A stretch of 64,000 nt of DNA, from contig JBANAY010000004.1 in assembly GCA_037952775.1 (NCBI GenBank), positions 124,001 through 188,000 on the forward strand. The letters run 5' to 3'. The notes beneath the pieces are model-generated. The model ran no database searches, was not told the DNA's origin, and saw nothing but the letters and a program-made list of their open reading frames with translations. Shown here piece after piece: positions 19,292-31,814 of this stretch. A program made the position numbers and the translations under genes. How positions within the stretch are numbered: position 1 is the first letter of the stretch; every line of letters starts with the position of its first letter. This stretch comes from Clonostachys chloroleuca (Eukaryota > Ascomycota > Sordariomycetes > Hypocreales > Bionectriaceae).

Positions 19292-21489
19292 GGTGACTGT
19301 GTGGTGGTGGATGGAGGGGAGAGTGGGAGAGAGAAGGTCGAGGAGAGGAGGAGTAGGAGGAGGTTCGCTTCTTGATGTAGGTACCTATTAGCAGGTATTA
19401 TGACTAGTTGGAATGACTACTCCTCCGTCGGTGTTGGAGCTTTGAGTGTGTCGCATGGAACTTACGGTATGGATGTGTGCGAGGCACTACCTGGTCTGGG
19501 AAAGGTCGGAGTGGGCTCTGGCTCTCTCGCGTGGGGACCGGAGCTGGATGCTGCATGAGGTGGACAACAGTCAGTCGGTGCTCGTTCAATGTGCTCCAGG
19601 TTGTGCTGTCGTTTGACTGGATCGCCTGATGCGGGAGCTTACAGGCAGTGCCGCAGGTACGGGCGGTACTTGCGACTGCCGCGGGCACACCAACCATCTG
19701 CAAGTACAGGTACCCGGTCGCAAACCGGAAGCTACGTCTACGTCCCTGGCCAAAAATTATTGTGGTGCGACAATGAGCTCTGGGGATTCGAGGGCGCTTC
19801 CATTGCTTTGCTTGGCAGGGCTCCGGGGGAAACGAAATTAACCCACCGTGACCTCATGCGTTCGAGCTGCAGAGATCGTACGGGTCCAGCCCAATTCAAC
19901 TAATTCCCGATCACAGAACATATTATCCAACACCACTCGCACCTCCGTTCAAGGTCTGGGAACCATCACTATAGGCGAGCCTCTCACGGAGCAGACGTGC
20001 CAGGAGAGAAGGGGCAACCACCCAGGCCAGAAGTTGTGGGGGAGACAGGGAGAAACGACCCAGAAGGTGGCAACCCCAAATCGGATGCAGATATGCAGAT
20101 GAGAGCTACCCTGGCCAGCCCGGTGCAGGATGATGATGGACAGGCGGCTGAGAGGAGATCCCAGGCTCTCGCTGGCCGTGTCCGCACCAGCAACATCCTC
20201 CCCCGGCCCGGCCTGCTGCAATTATTCCTAACAGCCCACCGCCGCCCACTGCATTCTATTCCGTTAGCGCCGCCGTTGATGGGGCTGTCCATCATCATGT
20301 GCGGCAGAAAAGCAAAGAAAGGCGCAAGGGAAGCGTGGAAAATAGGGCTCGCAAGAAAAGGAACCGGAAGCTGGTCCAGGCTCGTCTCCAGCCCTCGAAA
20401 CGGGTGGGCGGATGCGCTATACTAGCACCATCACCATTTCCCCCAGCGACTATCCCCCACGAATGTATCCATCTTCACTGGGTTGTGAATTCCGAAGCGC
20501 CCCTCGAAACCGTACTCGATACGCGCCCCGGCACCTCTCGTTCTCGGACTCTTCATGCTCCCGGCCGGTCCATCAGCTTTCATGACGCTAGCCCCGCCGT
20601 TCAATCAGAATTGGTCCTCGTATGTGACGAAACATTGGCCATGAATAACACCAATCCTCGCCCCTAGGCATGCGGTCAGGAACGCATTGTATTTGTCCGC
20701 TTACCTACACCGACAAGAGGGGAATTACGTCTCGTGATATGCATCGTCGTCGGGAATCGTCGGATCTAATCAATCTTAATTTGCAGTACAGCAGGTACCC
20801 ACTCGTTCCTCTCTGACTGTCCTCGCCGAACACTCCGGGGATTGGCTAACACGAGCTGTGTGCGGAGCGGCCAAGATCCATGCTCAACTCGGGGTTTCGG
20901 CGAGAAATGTGGTGTTTTACTTGTGATTCGCAATCCCGCCTAGGCACCAGGGCTGGCTAACCTACACCTGGTTCCACCCCGAACGTCTTCCGGGTTTTCG
21001 GCATCTAGAGTGAGAACTCCGACTGGATCCCGAACAACTCTATCGACACGCCGAAACTTTCCCCAGGAAATTACCCCAGACTGATGCATCCCCTAGATAT
21101 TAATCTGTGCCCAAACCTCCTTACGAGCTAAATCGATCGCCCGCCGAGGGGAACGCACACGAATAGCAAGAAGGGAAACCCGAAAGGTGCAGGGTAGGAT
21201 TGCAGCATGTAACGGTGGGTTCTAGTGACATGGCTGCGGTATGAATGCATGAAACCGGTGAAGGTTGCTTACGTCTATCGCCTGCACCCTCGAAGCCCAT
21301 CCACTGTCTCGGACTCAAGAAGACGGGCGTGGGGAAAAAATCAATTAAGGCCAGTGAATGGCGTTGACAATAACTACCGGCTAGTTTTCAACCGAACCAG
21401 GATATGATGAGGTATATGCACGTTCGCTCATGCTCTAAATGCACCTATGTACAGGGTATGACGGGCTATGATCGATGATAAACTTCAGC
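19292..21489. other. Gene-free 2.2 kb between AAT and MFS permease
   Basis: No coding frame is supported on either strand; the longest (19997-20425, plus) has no recognisable motif and a composition like its surroundings. The left end is the promoter of the aspartate aminotransferase, starting with a purine-rich stretch (GGAGGAGGAG-like, 19330-19370). The right end holds the 3' UTR of the MFS permease. Confidence 0.45.
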
Positions 21490-23708
21490 TTAGGCAGCCA
21501 GCTCGGGCCTCGCGGGACCCGGCCGTCCAAGACCGTCGACCTGCTCATACTGATTGATAATGTTGTCTTCGACGCTCTCGTGGAAGACATCGACCTTCGT
21601 CTTGGAGAATTGACGGGCTGAGACCTTCTTCTCGAACAAAACATCCAACTCTGCAAATGTTCGGTCGCGTGGCTCTGGTAGGCAGAAGAAAGTGTAAACG
21701 ATGCAGCAAAAGCAGAGGCCACCCTATGTCGAATCAAGAATTAGCATTGAATCTAGCGAGCGACAGGTGGCTGCCCCAAAGATACGGGAAGAACAAAACA
21801 AGGAATTGGCTGTGTGGACTTACCCAGAAGAAACCAACGTAATTGGACCAGTTCCACGCATCGGGGTTGAGCATGTATGGAGTGAAGACACCCGTGATGA
21901 TACCGACAACATTGCTAGAGGCGGAGTTAGAGACGGCCAAATATATGAATGGTCGAGGATAGGGAGATGTGACTTACTAAAGATTTCGGCCCAATACCAC
22001 AGTCTTAATCTGGAGGCGACGAGACGACAGCTCGGCCACAAGAGAATAGGCAATGGTGCCGACTGTCAACTGGTAGATCAAGGCCCAGCCAACCATGATA
22101 CTTCCCGTGGCCAATGCACCCTTGTCTCGGTTGGACTCTGGAACGAGACCAAGGAATCCAAGGATGAAGAGCATCGAGCACAGCCCACAGAGACCGTACA
22201 GATAGAGAGACCGACGACCAATGCCGAAAGACATCAGTGTCCACGCGCCAAATGTACCGACCATGTTGATTGCATATTGGCCCATGGCGAAGGCGTACGA
22301 ATTGTATTCTGACAATCCGGCCTGCTTGAGGAAGTAGGTGGAGTAGTTGGAAAACACGTTTCCACTGAGATTTTGCATAGCCCAGACCATGCACACAATC
22401 TCTGTACGTCGAAGATCAATGCCCTTGAAACAATCGAAGTAAGATGCTCCAGCAGTAAGCTTCTCCTCCAGCGCTGTGGTGTGGATCATCATAGCCACAG
22501 TCTCGTTCTCGTCAAAGTCAGTCTCTCGGTTCCTGCTGGTCAAGCGCAGCAGAGACTTTTTAGCTTCCTCGATCCGGCCCTTGCGGACCAGCCACCAAGG
22601 GGACTCGGGCGCAAAGTAGATGCCGATGAATAGAGGGACAGGCCACATCCATTGGAGGCCATATGGGATTCGATAAGCCCACTCGTCTTGGCGGTCGAGC
22701 ATGGAGAAAATGACAGCGATGCCAATCAACTGGCCCATTCCCCAGCAGCAGTTGATGTACGTCGTCAGGTAACCACGAAGAGCAACGGGGCAGACTTCCG
22801 AGGCGTAGGTGATGGTGATTGTCTGGAAGATACCCCAGGGGATGCCGCAGAGAATCTCGGCAGCGAGAAGCGTCTGGACATTCTGGGCTACGAAGAAGAG
22901 GGTGATGAAACCAGAGAGCCAGACCAAGCAGGCAAGTAGGGTGTAGCGATACCCAAATCGCTCAGAGACGTAGCCATTGATGAATAGACCAATGATTTCA
23001 CCACAGTATGCACCCTGTATGTCCGCAAGTGAGGTTTCAGCAATTCGAATTCTCAAGACGGGGGCAGATTGATGCCAGCTCGCGCTATATCATCGGAAAC
23101 CAATAACTCACATTGCTGAGCCCGGCTTGCCATGCAGCTGGAATTTCCCAGGAACCATCTGCGAGTTGAACTCCGTACTTGCGATTGAACTGAGAGAAAG
23201 CGTCTATGAAAATGTGGATGCATTGTCAGTCTCCAATCATATCGAACTGCGCATACGTGTGCATGTATATGCAATGTACATTGTCTGAGTGTGGGTGGGG
23301 GTCTCAGGTGTGTAGGATCAGCGTCTCTTTCAGTCTCAACCCGTCGATGTCACATGTACTAACAGAGAAGCAGACAGAGACAACCAAATGGATCAAGCAC
23401 CTGATTTAGAAAAGCACGGGATAGCAGGGCAGCATACAGAAGTTGTTTATCAGACAGACGTCGTAACCCTCCATCACGATGCAGGTCGAGATGAGGACGC
23501 TAAAGAAGATGGCCTTTGGGTAGAGCTTGATTCCCTGCAGGAGGGTCATGGAGTGCTCCTTCTCAGCAGCGGCACGGGCGCCTTGGACAACGTGCTCATG
23601 CGTTTTGGATGTCTCATGGTGGTCATGGTCAGAGGCGGCGGTGATGTTGGGGGTGGGATCAGCGGGCGCCGAGTCGACGCCGCTGGCCAGTTTTGCTTTT
23701 TCCGACAT
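21490..23708 (-). CDS. MFS sugar permease, alpha-glucoside (maltose) type
   Basis: Proton-coupled transporter of the major facilitator superfamily, sugar porter family. Five exons: 23708-23438, 23203-23112, 23014-21978, 21914-21824 and 21723-21490, total 574 residues with all phases agreeing. A soluble Ala/His/Glu-rich N-terminus of about 65 residues precedes the first membrane segment, AIFFSVLISTCIVMEGYD. Visible family features are GLFINGYVSERFGYR (loop 2-3), PWGIFQTITITYASEVCPVALRGYLTT, PESPWWLVRKGRIEEA after TM6, and LSSRRLQIKTVVLGRN plus NPDAWNW in the C-terminal half. These are typical of the general alpha-glucoside permeases (MAL31/AGT1-like). Substrate is inferred from family only. 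ATG 23708 was preferred over an in-frame upstream ATG (23960), which would add an atypical Pro/Ser-rich leader. Confidence 0.9.
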
Positions 23709-26590
23709 TTCCAGCGCACGAACCGGAAGTCGGTGACTGAGTGGCGGGTGCGATGTATCACAATGGGGACCGCCAGATATTACGGAAGACGCAGGAGGTA
23801 CGCAGATGGAATGTCGCGTGCTCAATTGTCTCGGAGAGCGAGAGGATGAGGGAGCGGGAGAGAAAAAATTCACTGGGAAAAAAATAAAATTGGGACAGGA
23901 TTGGTAAAAACGGGACTTCAAGAGGGAAATGCGGAGGAGGGGAACTGTATGGGGTTGCAATCATTCACCCCGCAAGGACGACAGGCCAGCACAGGTTCCA
24001 CCTGGAGATTGACTTGAATTGAGGTGAATTGGATGGAATGGTGTGAATCCGGGGACTGGATTGTCAAGGGGCTGGCTGCATATCACTCCATTGCTACTGT
24101 CTACGCTGCGAGGAGCATCATGTGGTGGTGCAATGTGATGCATGCCAATGGCCAATGGCCCACGGATCCCGTCCCCATGTCATGATGGGATGAGTGCCAT
24201 TGCTGATGGAAGTACTGGGGTGTATGGATGCGAGCTTGAGCCGCTCGATGACAGAACAGCCAAGCAACGACAAGATGCAACGCTGTGCGGGGAGCGAAGG
24301 GTTGCAAGAGGCGGTACTCAAGTATTTAAGGTAGGCAGCAGCCGGTGCTAGAAGACTGCCGCCCAGTTCTGGGAAGTTCTAACGGTGTCTCGGCAGGCCC
24401 GTCGGCAGATGAATGTGCTTCTGACAGGCGCAGGGCAGGACAAGTTCGTCGTTAGGCTGCTCGGCCCCGACTAGCAGCCAACCGCTTCGGGATAGTGGCC
24501 TGGCACCAAGACAGTACCTGCTAACCTGGGCCAAGTGCCACAGAGATCAGCAAACTCGATAGGAGGAGGCTGGTGTTGATGGGCATCGTCCTGATGGCAG
24601 CAGCCGAAAAAGAAAAGATGTCGAAAAGGACATGCTCCCTCGAGATAGAACAAAACTCAATCTGAAGGTAGTCTGGCCTGGTGGCGTCTGGCCTCGAATA
24701 TTTATCCGATGCTCGGGGAGAAAAGCGGAGTACTCGGCCGACCGTTATCATGAGCTGGTTCAGGGTAGGCCGGGCTGCACGGGGAATGTTGCCGAAGTGT
24801 TGTTCTTCGGCTGATCACCATACTGGACACGAGCGCTGTTGGTGAAAGAGCCGTGGGGATGCTCCTTGGTATAATACCGCGTATAGCCATCGAACCATTT
24901 GTTTAAGTAATTAGGTCTGCTATCCGGTTCCCCCTTCTAGACCACTATGCGCGTACAGCAAATTAGTGGGATTCTAGCCCTGAACAGAAGGTCTGCATGT
25001 CCACGGACCCGAGAAGCCGGCAGCTAGCAGTCTGTGCTCCGTACTGTGTATGAAATAAATAGGCTCCATGGACGTCCATGGACGAGGACCTTCCCAATTA
25101 AGCGTCTGGGCCATGGAACTGGCACTTACTAATGCGAAGGTCCCGGAAGTCTCCCGCTGCACCAGGTTTGGGCGACCTTGGGGCCAGATCGGCTGCCGAG
25201 TTAGACTGATTGGCGCAGAAACGACTAATTCAAGTACCTGGGTGCTGAAGGTGTGAGGCGATGGCCTGGTGGTGTCGATACATGCCCGCTGTGGCACCCG
25301 CTATCTGCTGTTTTTATCCTCGATCAGACAGACATCCATGATGTACTTGTGTTTCAGATCGGCGACTAGGCCTGCCGGGCCATTTTTCTCGTATTTTGAC
25401 CACTCCTTCGGCCACTGCCGTATTCATCTGGTGAATCCTGCACCCCCCCCCCCAATTATTTGCTGCCACCAATTACCTAACCGAGCGCGAGTCCTTCTCA
25501 AAATGTCTGACCGATAACAATTGACAGGCGGCTGCTCGGCTCTACAGAAGTACCCATACCGGCTGCAGGAAATGAATGGCCCAGCTATTTTGGGATCCGG
25601 ACTCCACTGGGATTTGACCATCTTCCCTTTATTGTTACCTTAGATTTATAGTGCTTTCCTTGGCAGGAGAAACATGTTCTTTGGGCGCATTTGGCATGTT
25701 GCCCGAGGCAGGTACGTTCCTACCTCGTGCCTTCATCTACACGATCCGTTGTTCCCAAGATGGGCTTGCCGGATATCCGCATGAATGAAGATGTCTACAA
25801 CGAAGCCGTTCGTCTCCCCTCACTTGTTCAATGAAGCGCCTGAGCCAATCCAAGGGACCATCCGAGCATGATTTGCATCCTAACTGCTCCACTGTGCTCG
25901 ATCGACATCCCAGCTTGGTGCCGCCAGCTGGGCCCCCTACCTGGACCCATCTCAAACCAGCAAAGGATATTCGAGCTGCATGTGAACTGCACTACCACGG
26001 AGTTCTCCAGCCGAGCTGAACTGGCAAGCGATCGTGCCTCGCTAGCCCGCTTGTCTGTTTCTCGCCGTCCGTGTAGCTGTAGCCTTACCGTGACTACAGC
26101 ACTACCTTCTTGGTGCTGAAACCTCCTAGATCAGCGATGCAACATCACCATGATATAGCCCAGACATGGGCCAAAGGCTGAGGTCCAAGGACCAATCTGT
26201 GACAAGCTTCAAACCACTGAACTTCAGCTGTGACCTTCATCTCCCACGGTTGGTAGCTGATCGCCGCAATTCCGAGGCCACGAAGGATTCCTCCCACGCT
26301 CTAGCCCGCTCCTCTCCCCCACCTTGACCTTGACACCACCCCCTGGCCTGGCTTCCCTCCTTGGTTTGTCTTAGGCTCTACTTTTGGACGTCGTGCCCAG
26401 CTTTTCTTTCCACTTCGCCTTACTTATACATTGGGGTTCGTATTTTCTCTCCTACATGTATGCCGATCCCAAACTGTCAGTAGTTTCAATCGCGTGGAAG
26501 CTCTGATTCTAGTTCCTCCTGGATATCGAAAACGAAAGGAAGGTTGAACAAACTTGAAGCCAGGACGACAGCAACTAATAGTCGGCCGCC
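23709..26590. other. Divergent 2.9-kb intergenic region
   Basis: Between the divergent MFS permease and expansin-like gene. No coding frame is supported. It contains a run of 11 C at 25443-25453. The last 250 nt before 26591 are pyrimidine-rich and probably hold the expansin-like promoter and leader. Confidence 0.45.
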
Positions 26591-27737
26591 ATGCATCCCG
26601 TCTCCCCTTCATCTGTGTCGCAAGCGGATACATTGGGCACATCGCCCTTCCATGACCAGGACACCCTCAAAGAGGTCTATGCCTCCCCGGATGCGCACTA
26701 TCTAGGCACGCCAATCAACCGGGAACCGCCGCCAACTTCATATTATCGCTCCGACGATTTCCCAGAGGTCAAGCCCTCGGAAGACTTGGAGGTGTCTCAC
26801 AAGCCTGCCAAGTTTGCTGGTGGCGGCTACTACGCTCCCCACGGAGGAGATGGCGAGGGAAAGATCGTGGTGGGCCGAGACGAAGCGCCATTACCGCCTA
26901 CGCCTGCCAAGGACTGGAAGAAAAGTTGGAATGTTAGGATTTTACTAGTCATCGGCGGTATCCTTATCATTCTCGCCGTGATTCTCGGAGCGGTCCTGGT
27001 TCGAGGGCCGCGAATAAGGGCAGCAATGGCAACGACGCCGGCGCAGACGGAGCAGCAACTACATCATCAGGGGCATTGGCAACGGCAAGCTCATTGACTG
27101 TAACAACGATACAGACTGGCAGCGTCACAACCACAGCCTCGGTGTCGCCGGCTACTAAGACACTCGAAAGTGTTGCGATCCCCGAAGCATCTGCCTTTGA
27201 TATCGGAAGGTCGTACAACGCAAGCTTCACGCGATACGGGACAAACGACGGAACTGGCGGTAGCAACTGCAATGTGGCGCTGAATGGCTGCGGCTTTTAT
27301 AGCAAGGTAATTCGCACCGCTTTCTCTCAATGTGAGGTTGAAGGATCACCAGAGTATACTGACAATCCATTTTCTATCAGCCTGGTTATGCTGCCGGCGT
27401 ATCTCAAAATCTGTACGGCACTGGCCCCGGTAAGGGCAAGGGCCCAGCATGCGGCACCTGCTGGTTTCTCGAGACATTCCGAGATGCTTCTGGCAACGAA
27501 TTGAAGAACAACATCACCGTTATTGTCAACGACGTCTGCCCAGCAACTGCTGGCAGCGTTTGCCGCCAAACGAGCCTTTCCGACCTCAACTCGTGGGACA
27601 CCCAAGTTGACTTCAACTTATGCACAGATTCTGGTGCATCGGACGCCATGTTCGGAGCCAACAGTGGTATTGGCTTGGCAGTAGGAAGGGCGACGAGAGT
27701 CGATTGCAAGTCCTGGTCGGGCGAGATACAGAGCTAG
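26591..27737 (+). CDS. Membrane-anchored expansin-like (DPBB) protein, one-base frame break
   Basis: Predicted type II membrane protein with an extracellular double-psi beta-barrel domain, as in expansin-like proteins that loosen polysaccharide networks. Exon 1 (26591-27306) encodes about 116 cytosolic residues rich in Pro, Asp and Tyr and one membrane segment (RILLVIGGILIILAVILGAVLV). The frame then fails: restoring one base at about 27011-27017 (GGGCCGCGAATAAGG) gives NKGSNGNDAGADGAATTSSG and a Ser/Thr-rich stalk. The DPBB part begins YNASFTRYGTNDGTGG...NVALNGCGFYSK. An intron, 27307-27380, leads to PGYAAGVSQNLYGTG, CGTCWFLE and VIVNDVCP, ending at 27737. Conserved cysteines are present. 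Repaired length is 357 residues. Activity is not established; it could be a wall remodelling or binding protein. Confidence 0.8.
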
Positions 27738-27933
27738 ACACTGGCTTCTGAAGGAAGAAACCCAACCTTTACCCCCTGTTTTAATGATAAATGATATGAT
27801 ACCACCATGGGGGAGAGACGATAGGGATCGCATGGAGTTCTGGGTTGGAGGACACATGACACTATTCTGTACCTAACTTTTGGCGTTACTTTATTTTGTT
27901 TTACAGCGAGCCTAGAGTCGTCCCTAAAGGCGT

Positions 27934-29584
27934 TTATTGTTTTTTCCACATATCTCTCCACCAATCTTTGAGGCCGTATGCCTTCTCCTCGGCCTCGAGA
28001 CGAATGCGGGGACTACTGCCACCGCCGAAATTCTCAAATATGCTCGACGCTGCTGTCTGATGTCGTCCACCGCCCAGACCGGGAGATTTCACACGTGTGG
28101 TCCTCTCTTTAATCTCGTTTGCTAGCTGTGGCGCCACCTCTGCGAATGCGCCCAAGAGTTCCCTCTGCAAGGAAAAGTAGGGCTTCTTCGCAAGGTCAGG
28201 TGCCATCAAGTTGTAGGTCCGTGTAATGCTGTTGAGGTTATCAATGGACAACTCCATATAAGTTCGCTCTGCAGCTTCCCAGTCGGGGTCCCTGAACGGC
28301 GGCAGCAGCGGCCGGGGCTTCTTATCTTCGAGCCCAGCCGACGGCTGCTCCGCCGTATCATCAGCAGAGCCTTCCGCTGCTGATTTTGGCGGTTTCCTCA
28401 CCTCAACCATGACGGGGTCTTCGGTCAATCCAGGGGGGATGGTAGTCTCCTCCACCTTGCGGAAGCGCGGGTTGTGTCTCCTCTCCGCCTGAGCGTAGTC
28501 CTCGGCCCGCTGCATCTGCTCCAGCAGCGAGCCGCCCTTGGAGGCGATCATCCTGGCCGCGTGTCGCTTCCAGTCGTTGCGCAGCCTCGTGCGGAAGGTG
28601 TGCGCGGCCTTGGCGAGGTCCTGCTGCTTCTCGATCCAGGGGGCACGATGTCCTGCCGCTGGATCATCTTGTTCATGATGTACTCGGTCGTGTCGATGAA
28701 GGGGTTGTCCGCCCTCGCGTCCCGCTCCACACCCTTGCCGCGGGGGATGTTCTTGAACTGGCCCCTCGCGATGGCGTCCTCGATGCGCTCGTTGGCCAGC
28801 GCCGCGAGCCCCGTGATGGAGTTGGGCATCGCCCGCGCACCCGGCTGGAACCGCTCCCTGAACTCCCGCCTGAGCTCCTCCCGCTCCTCCGGCGTGAGGC
28901 CCTTGCCCGACGCGGCGGAGGCGGAAGAGGCCTTGGCTTCGGCCCCAGCGTAGGCGCTCGCCTTGTCGCGCGCGCTGGCCACGCGCTGCGAGGCGCTCAT
29001 CGCGGGGTCCCTCTTGATGCGCATGTCGACGGGTACCGGGGTCCGGAACTTGCCACGGAGTTCGGGCTTGAGCGGCTTCCTCGAGTCGTCTAGCATGCGG
29101 AGGACTGCGTCGTGCGTCGTCTCCCTGCCGGTCCAGGGGGCTGCCGTGGCGATATGGTGGGTGCCCTCGCCCACGGCCGATGACGACGACGAGATGCCTG
29201 CCTCCGCGAATGCCGAGGAGAACCGCTTCCTGAACTGGGCCTCCTTGACCTTGTTGAAGAGCTTCTCCTTGAGCTCCTCCGAGAACCCGGCGTCCTCTAC
29301 TAGTTTCTGGCTGGTGCGGCCGCCGATGAGGAGCGCATCCTCGGTGGCTTCCTGCAGCCGACGTGTCATGGCGCCCGGCTGTGATGAGGAAGGGGGGAAG
29401 ATTTGGGATCTTTTGGAGGAGATTCCGAAGGCTGTGAGATGTCCTTTTTCTCATCTTGTGATTCTACTACTGTCTGTTCCCGAGGACCCGATGATGTGTA
29501 GTTGCGGGTTTGGCAGCTCTTTGGCGGCCTGGCTAGCCGAAGACATCTTCGGCAGACCGACTGGCGAGGCACTATTGATGCCAT
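27934..29584 (-). CDS. Mitochondrial DUF1992/DNAJC28-like protein, two one-base frame breaks
   Basis: A single-exon gene whose three pieces lie in three frames. The first (ATG 29584) has a mitochondrial-type leader (VCRRCLRLARPPKSCQTRNYTSS) and ends in Ser/Pro. Adding one base to the six-G run at 29392-29397 joins it to GAMTRRLQEATEDALLIGG. Adding one base to the five-G run at 28639-28643 joins MIQRQDIVPP to WIEKQQDLAKAAHTFRTRL. The result is 550 residues. The DUF1992 region contains ITGLAALANERIEDAIARGQFKNIPRGKG, DNPFIDTTEYIMNKMI and, C-terminally, YNLMAPDLAKKPYFSLQRELLGAFAEVAP. Family members include human DNAJC28. No J-domain HPD motif is visible here, so a co-chaperone role is doubtful. 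Divergent from the SDR gene. Confidence 0.85.
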
Positions 29585-30919
29585 TTCGTCACGGTCGCTT
29601 CATTAAATGTGTGACTTGACAAGGTGAAGAGATGGTAGAGAGGTTGCTCTCTTCAATGAATTCAACTTTAACGAGTCTTATAGCAGCGACCTAAAAGGTG
29701 CTGGCAGGGATTAGTCAGTTATTGGTGGAATCCTGCTGCAGTTAGCTTAGGTAAGCAGCCCAGCAGCTATCTAAGAGAGTATACTTCAGGTTTTCTGGAT
29801 TTATATAAACTACTATATTTGCTATAGGGTTATTTGCTCAGCTATTTCCATGCTAGAAAGAGCAGTATATATTAAGTTCTGGGTATCCTCATCCAAGAAT
29901 ATATCCAGGTACTTCTGCAGGAGCGCCCTCCACTTCTCCCAGTACCCAAGCTCAAATCCTCTCTCCGCATCATATCGATAGGGAAGCAAGGCATTCTTTC
30001 GGACTTTATTGGGAGCATATATCATCCACATGCATACGCACCGGATCTCCGCCCGCCGCAAAATCGAAGCTGCATCAGGGTGAAAAACATCTGTTAGGCT
30101 GGGCATAGACCACCTCAGCCACAGAGAACTCCTTGTCTTCTAGTAGTTTTCGGAAGACGGCTCTCTCTAGCTCGCCGCGATGGTCCTGTTTTGCATCTCA
30201 ATAACTACCCCCGGACGAGCGAAGCGCTGTTTTTCTTTTCTTTTCTTGTGTGTGTATGTGTGCGTGCAAGACTTGGATCTACCTCCTCGCTCATGATGCC
30301 GGTGATATGTGCAGGTAAGAAGCGATGATGTTATAAGTTATTATAAGCAAGGGTCTACTTGCAATTGATTAGTCATCTTATACTCTCTCACTCATCCTGT
30401 TTGCTGCTCGCTTCTTCCTCACTGATTTCAGATGAAGGGAACCCTTGTCGTTTATCTGTCGGAAGCGCACCCGATCTAGGAGCCTTATGGGAATGAGCTA
30501 TCTAGCTCGCCAGCTCACTTCGGAGTAAGCAGCGACAGAGCTGGGAGCTGTCCCAGACCCTTGTGATGATCTCTGCGCCCTTGAATTACACACATACTTC
30601 GGTTCGTATTTGGGATTGGCGAACTGGGCTTGAATGACCAGCTACCATCATTGTACCACAACGGAGATAATGAGACTTATCAGGAAGAGACGGGCGGAGT
30701 CAATGGACTTAAGAAGTGAAGAATTCACGGATCTGCAGCCAAAGAGTGGAGCAACCGCGCGCGGGCAAAGTCATGAATTGATATGACGTGAATGAGGAAA
30801 AATAATCCGAGCAGCAATCGCTCCTCTGATACGACCTCTTCTACTTGAGCTACTAGCCAGGGATTCACTTCAATTATTGCAACTTTCCTCTATCCATCCA
30901 AATTCTCAGATATCATATA
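29585..30919. other. Intergenic region between DUF1992 and SDR genes
   Basis: Contains a probable degraded gene fragment at about 29822-30170 (listed separately) and a TTTTC/GT-rich simple stretch at 30230-30265. Otherwise no feature is seen. The right end is the promoter of the SDR gene. Confidence 0.45.
29822..30170 (-). pseudogene. Degraded fungal gene fragment (DUF3632-like?)
   Basis: A minus-strand frame of 94 residues (30106-29822) reads AASILRRAEIRCVCMWMIYAP then YDAERGFELGYWEKWRALLQKYLDIFLDEDTQNLI. The pattern of a Trp/Tyr-rich 'CMWMIYA' segment, then 'W..W...L', resembles the C-terminal part of fungal DUF3632 proteins. Immediately upstream, in a different frame, ELERAVFRKLLEDKEFSVAEVVY also looks protein-like. 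The two are not joined by an obvious intron and no start with a full domain is found, so it appears to be a relic or a badly damaged copy. The family assignment is from memory of the motif pattern and is weak. Confidence 0.35.
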
Positions 30920-31814
30920 ATGGCCACATCCAAGACGGAGATCCCTCAGACGTTGAAGGGCAAAGTTGCCATAGTCACGGGCGCCTCACGGGGCCTTGGT
31001 GAGGGCTTCGCTTATGAGTTAGCCAAGAGAGGAGCCAAGGTGAGCAGCAAGATTCTTCACACGGAGAGCGAGAGGGGTTAAAAAGTTGGAAGCTCAACAT
31101 CGGCCACATCCTGAATTGAATTACGATGGACTGATCACTCACACAGATCGTCGCGACTTACACATCCCCCAAGAGCGACCAGCATGTGACCGCCCTGGCC
31201 GACAAGATCGCAGCCCTGGGCAACGGCTCGGAGTGCATCCACGTCAGGGCCGACCTGCGGTCCCCCGACAGCGCCGCCCAGATCGTCCAGAGCTCGCTCG
31301 AGGCGTTCGGCCACGCCGTCGACATCCTCGTCAACAATGCGGGCGCCGAGGTGGTCAAGCCCCTCAAGGACATCACGACGGATGACTTCGACTTCGTCTA
31401 CCACCTCAACGTCCGCGCCCCCTCCTGCTGCTCCAGGCCGTGAGGCCGCACCTGCGCGCCCCCGGCGGCCGCATCATCAACATCTCGTCCGTCGGCAGCC
31501 GCTCGGGCATGAAGAGCCTCTCCCTCTACTGCTCCTCCAAGGCGGCCCTCGAGGGCATGACGCGCTGCTGGGCGGCCGAGCTGGGCGGCGAGGGCCACAC
31601 GGTGAACTCGGTCAACCCGGGCCCCGTGCAGAGCGAGATGCTGGACAACATACCCCGGGAGATCATCGAGATGCAGCTGGCGCAGACGCCGATACAGAAC
31701 CGGCTCGGCACGGTGGACGATGTCGCGCAGATTGTGGCCTGGCTGGCGTCGGAGGAGAGCAGATGGGTGACCGGGCAGTGTATCTCTGCCAGTGGAGGAT
31801 GGGCCTTGTACTGA
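30920..31814 (+). CDS. Short-chain dehydrogenase/reductase, one-base frame break
   Basis: Classical NAD(P)-dependent SDR with a Rossmann fold. Exons 30920-31039 and 31147-31814. The cofactor motif TGASRGLGEGF is at about residues 20-30 and NNAG at about 98-101. The frame breaks at five C (31418-31422): NVRAP is followed by a premature stop, whereas one extra C gives LLLLQAVRPHLRAPGGR. Downstream, in the repaired frame, the catalytic Ser (INISSVGS) and YCSSK Tyr/Lys are followed by NPGPV. Repaired length is 262 residues. FabG/glucose-dehydrogenase-like SDRs are close in form; the substrate is unknown. The start lies in the context ATATAATGG, directly after an AT-rich leader. GC content is high in exon 2 (about 65%), in contrast to its flanks. 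Confidence 0.88.

Noticed and set aside
23709..23960. Upstream in-frame ATG extending the alpha-glucoside permease by 84 residues
   Set aside because: The added sequence is Ser/Pro/Phe-rich and unlike the acidic N-termini of the family; the inner ATG gives the normal start.
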